Translations under genes and position numbers: made by a program
The notes under the pieces: model-generated
Databases searched by the model: none
What the model saw: only the letters and a program-made list of their open reading frames with translations
What the model was told of the DNA's origin: nothing
In this document: piece by piece, positions 61,748 through 64,000 of the stretch
Position numbering within the stretch: position 1 is the first letter of the stretch
How the letters are laid out: each line of letters begins with the position of its first letter
Assembly (NCBI RefSeq): GCF_030908385.1
Contig: NZ_CP133091.1
Coordinates: forward strand, 3,591,501-3,655,500
DNA length: 64,000 nucleotides
Direction of reading: 5' to 3'
Source of the DNA: Mangrovimonas sp. YM274
Lineage (GTDB): Bacteria; Bacteroidota; Bacteroidia; Flavobacteriales; Flavobacteriaceae

Positions 61748-62965
61748 TTATAGCTCCAAAGCTTTTCTAACATCGTTGTTCATCAACAATTCTGTTGGGT
61801 TTTCAAGGGCTTCTTTAATTGCTACCAAAAATCCTACAGACTCTCTTCCATCAATAATTCTATGATCGTAAGACAATGCCAAATACATCATTGGGTGGAT
61901 TTCAACCTTACCATCTACGGCGATAGGACGCTCAATAATATTGTGCATTCCTAAAATACCACTTTGAGGAGGGTTGATAATTGGTGTAGATAACATACTT
62001 CCAAACACACCTCCATTAGAAATTGTAAAGGTACCGCCTGTCATTTCATCCACCGTAATCTGTCCGTCACGAGCACGGAGAGCCAAACGTTTTACTTCGG
62101 CCTCTACTCCCCTAAAAGTAAGATTCTCTGCATTTCTTATTACCGGTACCATCAATCCTTTTGGTCCAGATACGGCAATACTGATATCACAGAAATCATA
62201 AGTAATCATTTCCTTACCATCAATCATAGAGTTTACAGCTGGATACTCCTTCAACGCCCTAACAACTGCCAAGGTAAAGAAACTCATAAACCCAAGACCA
62301 ACACCATGTTTTGCCTTAAATTCTTCTTTATATTGGTTACGCAGCTCAAAAATAGGCGTCATGTTGGCCTCATTGAAAGTGGTCAACATAGCTGTTTCAT
62401 TTTTAGCTGACACTAAACGCTCGGCCACCTTACGACGCAACATAGACAGTTTAGAACGAGTCTCTCCTCGACTACCTCCTGTCGGGGTTCCCATAGAAGG
62501 TTTAGCATTCACAGCATCTTCTTTTGTTACACGACCATCCTTTCCAGTTCCAGCCACTTCAGAAGCCTGCATGCCCTTTTCTGCCAAAATTTTCTTGGCT
62601 GCTGGACTTGCTGTTCCCGTTGCATAGGTTTTAGTTTCTGCAACCTCAGCTGGTTTTTGCGCCTCTTGCTTAGGAGCTGCTTCTTCTTTTACAGCTTCTT
62701 TGGCAGGAGCATCACCTTCCGGTTTTGCTGCACTGGTATCTATTAAACAAACCACTTCACCTACAGCTACCGCATCACCTTCTTCTGCCTTAAGCGTAAT
62801 AATTCCGCTTGCTTCGGCAGGAAGCTCTAAGGTTGCTTTATCACTGTCAACCTCTGCAATTGCTTGGTCTTTTTCTACATAATCTCCATCTGCAACCAAC
62901 CATTCTGCAATTTCTACTTCCGTGATGGACTCCCCTGGTGAAGGGACTTTCATTTCTAAAATCAT
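61748..62965 (-). CDS. odhB: 2-oxoglutarate dehydrogenase E2, dihydrolipoyl succinyltransferase
   Basis: 405 residues. Lipoyl domain 1-77 with the lipoylated lysine in [13 protein letters not shown] (K43). An Ala/Lys/Glu-rich linker (~80-110) follows, then the E1/E3-binding domain ([20 protein letters not shown], with [13 protein letters not shown]). The catalytic domain (~175-405) has [18 protein letters not shown]-type core sequence and the active site [11 protein letters not shown] (H368, D372). It transfers the succinyl group to CoA in the TCA cycle. It lies 29 bases after the E1 gene. E3 is not in the window. Confidence 0.96.
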   Translation of the reverse strand: MILEMKVPSPGESITEVEIAEWLVADGDYVEKDQAIAEVDSDKATLELPAEASGIITLKAEEGDAVAVGEVVCLIDTSAAKPEGDAPAKEAVKEEAAPKQEAQKPAEVAETKTYATGTASPAAKKILAEKGMQASEVAGTGKDGRVTKEDAVNAKPSMGTPTGGSRGETRSKLSMLRRKVAERLVSAKNETAMLTTFNEANMTPIFELRNQYKEEFKAKHGVGLGFMSFFTLAVVRALKEYPAVNSMIDGKEMITYDFCDISIAVSGPKGLMVPVIRNAENLTFRGVEAEVKRLALRARDGQITVDEMTGGTFTISNGGVFGSMLSTPIINPPQSGILGMHNIIERPIAVDGKVEIHPMMYLALSYDHRIIDGRESVGFLVAIKEALENPTELLMNNDVRKALEL

Positions 62966-62994
62966 TGTGTTATAATTTTATGTGTGGGATTTTA

Positions 62995-64000
62995 TTATCT
63001 CTGGTTATTTTTTGATTTATCAAATACGAAGTCAATAACTTCTTGGTGACGTTTTTTGGAACGTACGCTACTACCTGCAGCCGGAGCCCCATAAGATCTA
63101 CGGGTTGCAGCCCTAAAGGTTCTAGCCTCATCAAGATGCATAAGCATGTGACTGTAAGCCCCCATATTTCTAGGTTCTTCCTGTGCCCAAACAACGTCCT
63201 CAACACCTTTATATTTCTCCAATACCGCTTTAATTTCTTTCTCCGGTAATGGGAATAATTGTTCTATTCTTACTAGCGCTACATCGTTACGGCTTAGGTT
63301 TTCACGCTCTTCCAATAAATCGTAATAGAACTTACCTGTTACGAATACTAAGGTCTTAACGTTTTCAACTGCAACATCGGCATCATCAATAAGCATTTGG
63401 AAGCTGCCGTTGGCAAATTCTTCTACTGTAGAAACACATTTTGGATGACGTAAAAGACTCTTTGGGGTGAAAACAATTAATGGCTTTCTATACGTAGCCT
63501 TCATTTGCTTTCTTAACAAGTGGAACATATTGGCAGGTGTGGTACAGTCGGCCACAAACATATTGTCTTTAGCACATAATTGAAGGTAACGCTCCATACG
63601 TGCCGAGGAGTGCTCTGCTCCCTGCCCTTCATAACCGTGCGGCAACAACATTACCAAACCATTTTGTAATTTCCACTTATCTTCTGCCGCAGAAATATAC
63701 TGATCAATCATAATTTGGGCGCCGTTACTGAAGTCACCAAATTGAGCTTCCCAAATAGTCAAGGTTTTAGGGCTGGCCATTGCATAACCATAATCAAACC
63801 CAACAACTCCGTACTCCGAAAGCAATGAGTTATAAACAAAGAAGCGTCCTTGCTCCTCGCTAATTGTATTCAACAATACAATTTCTTCTTCACTATCCTC
63901 TACTTTAACAACCGCATGACGGTGAGAGAAAGTTCCACGTTCCACATCTTGTCCTGAGATACGCACATCGTGTCCTTCTTCCAACAATGTTCCATACGCT
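62995..64000 (-). CDS. odhA: 2-oxoglutarate dehydrogenase E1, C-terminal part only
   Basis: The frame continues beyond position 64000, so only the last ~335 residues are seen. The visible part is the transketolase-like pyrimidine-binding and C-terminal domain: AYGTLLEEGHDVRISGQDVE and GTFSHRHAV at the edge, NSLLSEYGVVGFDYGYA, WEAQFGDFSNGAQIMIDQYI, LLPHGYEGQGAEHSSARMER and the E1 tail VVWAQEEPRNMGAYSHM. It decarboxylates 2-oxoglutarate with thiamine diphosphate. A start at 63987 (a leucine TTG) would be internal and false. The gene is truncated by the window. Confidence 0.95.
   Translation of the reverse strand, partial: AYGTLLEEGHDVRISGQDVERGTFSHRHAVVKVEDSEEEIVLLNTISEEQGRFFVYNSLLSEYGVVGFDYGYAMASPKTLTIWEAQFGDFSNGAQIMIDQYISAAEDKWKLQNGLVMLLPHGYEGQGAEHSSARMERYLQLCAKDNMFVADCTTPANMFHLLRKQMKATYRKPLIVFTPKSLLRHPKCVSTVEEFANGSFQMLIDDADVAVENVKTLVFVTGKFYYDLLEERENLSRNDVALVRIEQLFPLPEKEIKAVLEKYKGVEDVVWAQEEPRNMGAYSHMLMHLDEARTFRAATRRSYGAPAAGSSVRSKKRHQEVIDFVFDKSKNNQR

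Noticed and set aside
1-64000. Insertion sequences, prophage, integrase or CRISPR arrays
   Set aside because: No transposase, integrase, phage structural gene or regular repeat array was seen anywhere in the window.

Overview
The window looks like the chromosome of a marine-type member of Bacteroidota, most likely Flavobacteriaceae. The evidence is AT-rich DNA, two SusC/SusD glycan-uptake pairs, lipoproteins with acidic residues after the acylated cysteine, -7 boxes of the TAnnTTTG type, flavobacterial-style ribosomal proteins, and paired LytS/LytR and YceI genes. Genus and species cannot be fixed from the sequence alone.

Layout. 1-825: the N-terminal part of a secreted TPR-type protein and a 55-residue secreted peptide, both on the minus strand. 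1252-26103: a large beta-mannan (probably galactomannan/acetyl-glucomannan) utilisation locus. It holds a GH5 enzyme, a LacI regulator, a GH27 alpha-galactosidase, two surface glycan-binding lipoproteins (one with three FAS1 domains and a duplicated C-terminal module), SusD, SusC and an AraC regulator. A divergent plus-strand operon follows: GH26 mannanase, sodium/sugar symporter, GH130 phosphorylase, cellobiose/mannobiose 2-epimerase, Calx-beta-GH26 and GH5_7 mannanase. A converging set encodes two unrelated acetylesterases and an aldo/keto reductase. 26279-28832: a YceI / beta-barrel / YceI cassette. 28825-42894: an N-acetylglucosamine (chitin oligosaccharide) locus with a BadF-type kinase, GH20, a NagB-LmbE fusion, SusD, SusC, LytS/LytR, a FucP/NagP-type transporter and a NagX-like membrane protein. 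43077-64000: core genes. These are rplM-rpsI, rpsB, tsf, pyrH, frr, an outer-membrane barrel, an RND/MMPL transporter, asnS, rpoN, an ExbB/ExbD set, tRNA-Ser(GGA), asparaginase, tatD, a retropepsin-like protease, a twin small-membrane-protein module, and odhB-odhA.

How the parts fit. Mannan is captured by SusC/D and the surface lipoproteins. It is deacetylated (CE2 and sialate-esterase-like enzymes), relieved of galactose (GH27) and cut by GH26/GH5 enzymes. Mannobiose would enter through the symporter, be epimerised to mannosyl-glucose and be phosphorolysed by GH130 to mannose-1-phosphate and glucose. In the second locus GH20 releases GlcNAc, the MFS carrier imports it and the kinase phosphorylates it. 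The NagB-LmbE fusion could both deacetylate and deaminate the sugar phosphate, which would explain why no nagA is present. The ExbB/ExbD proteins could energise the TonB-dependent SusC transporters.

The most unexpected structure is at 61060-61726. Two units each carry a 20-bp operator-like palindrome, a conserved 18-bp box exactly 44 bp downstream, a leader hairpin, a 33-codon single-helix membrane peptide and an intrinsic terminator. No known family was recognised for these peptides.
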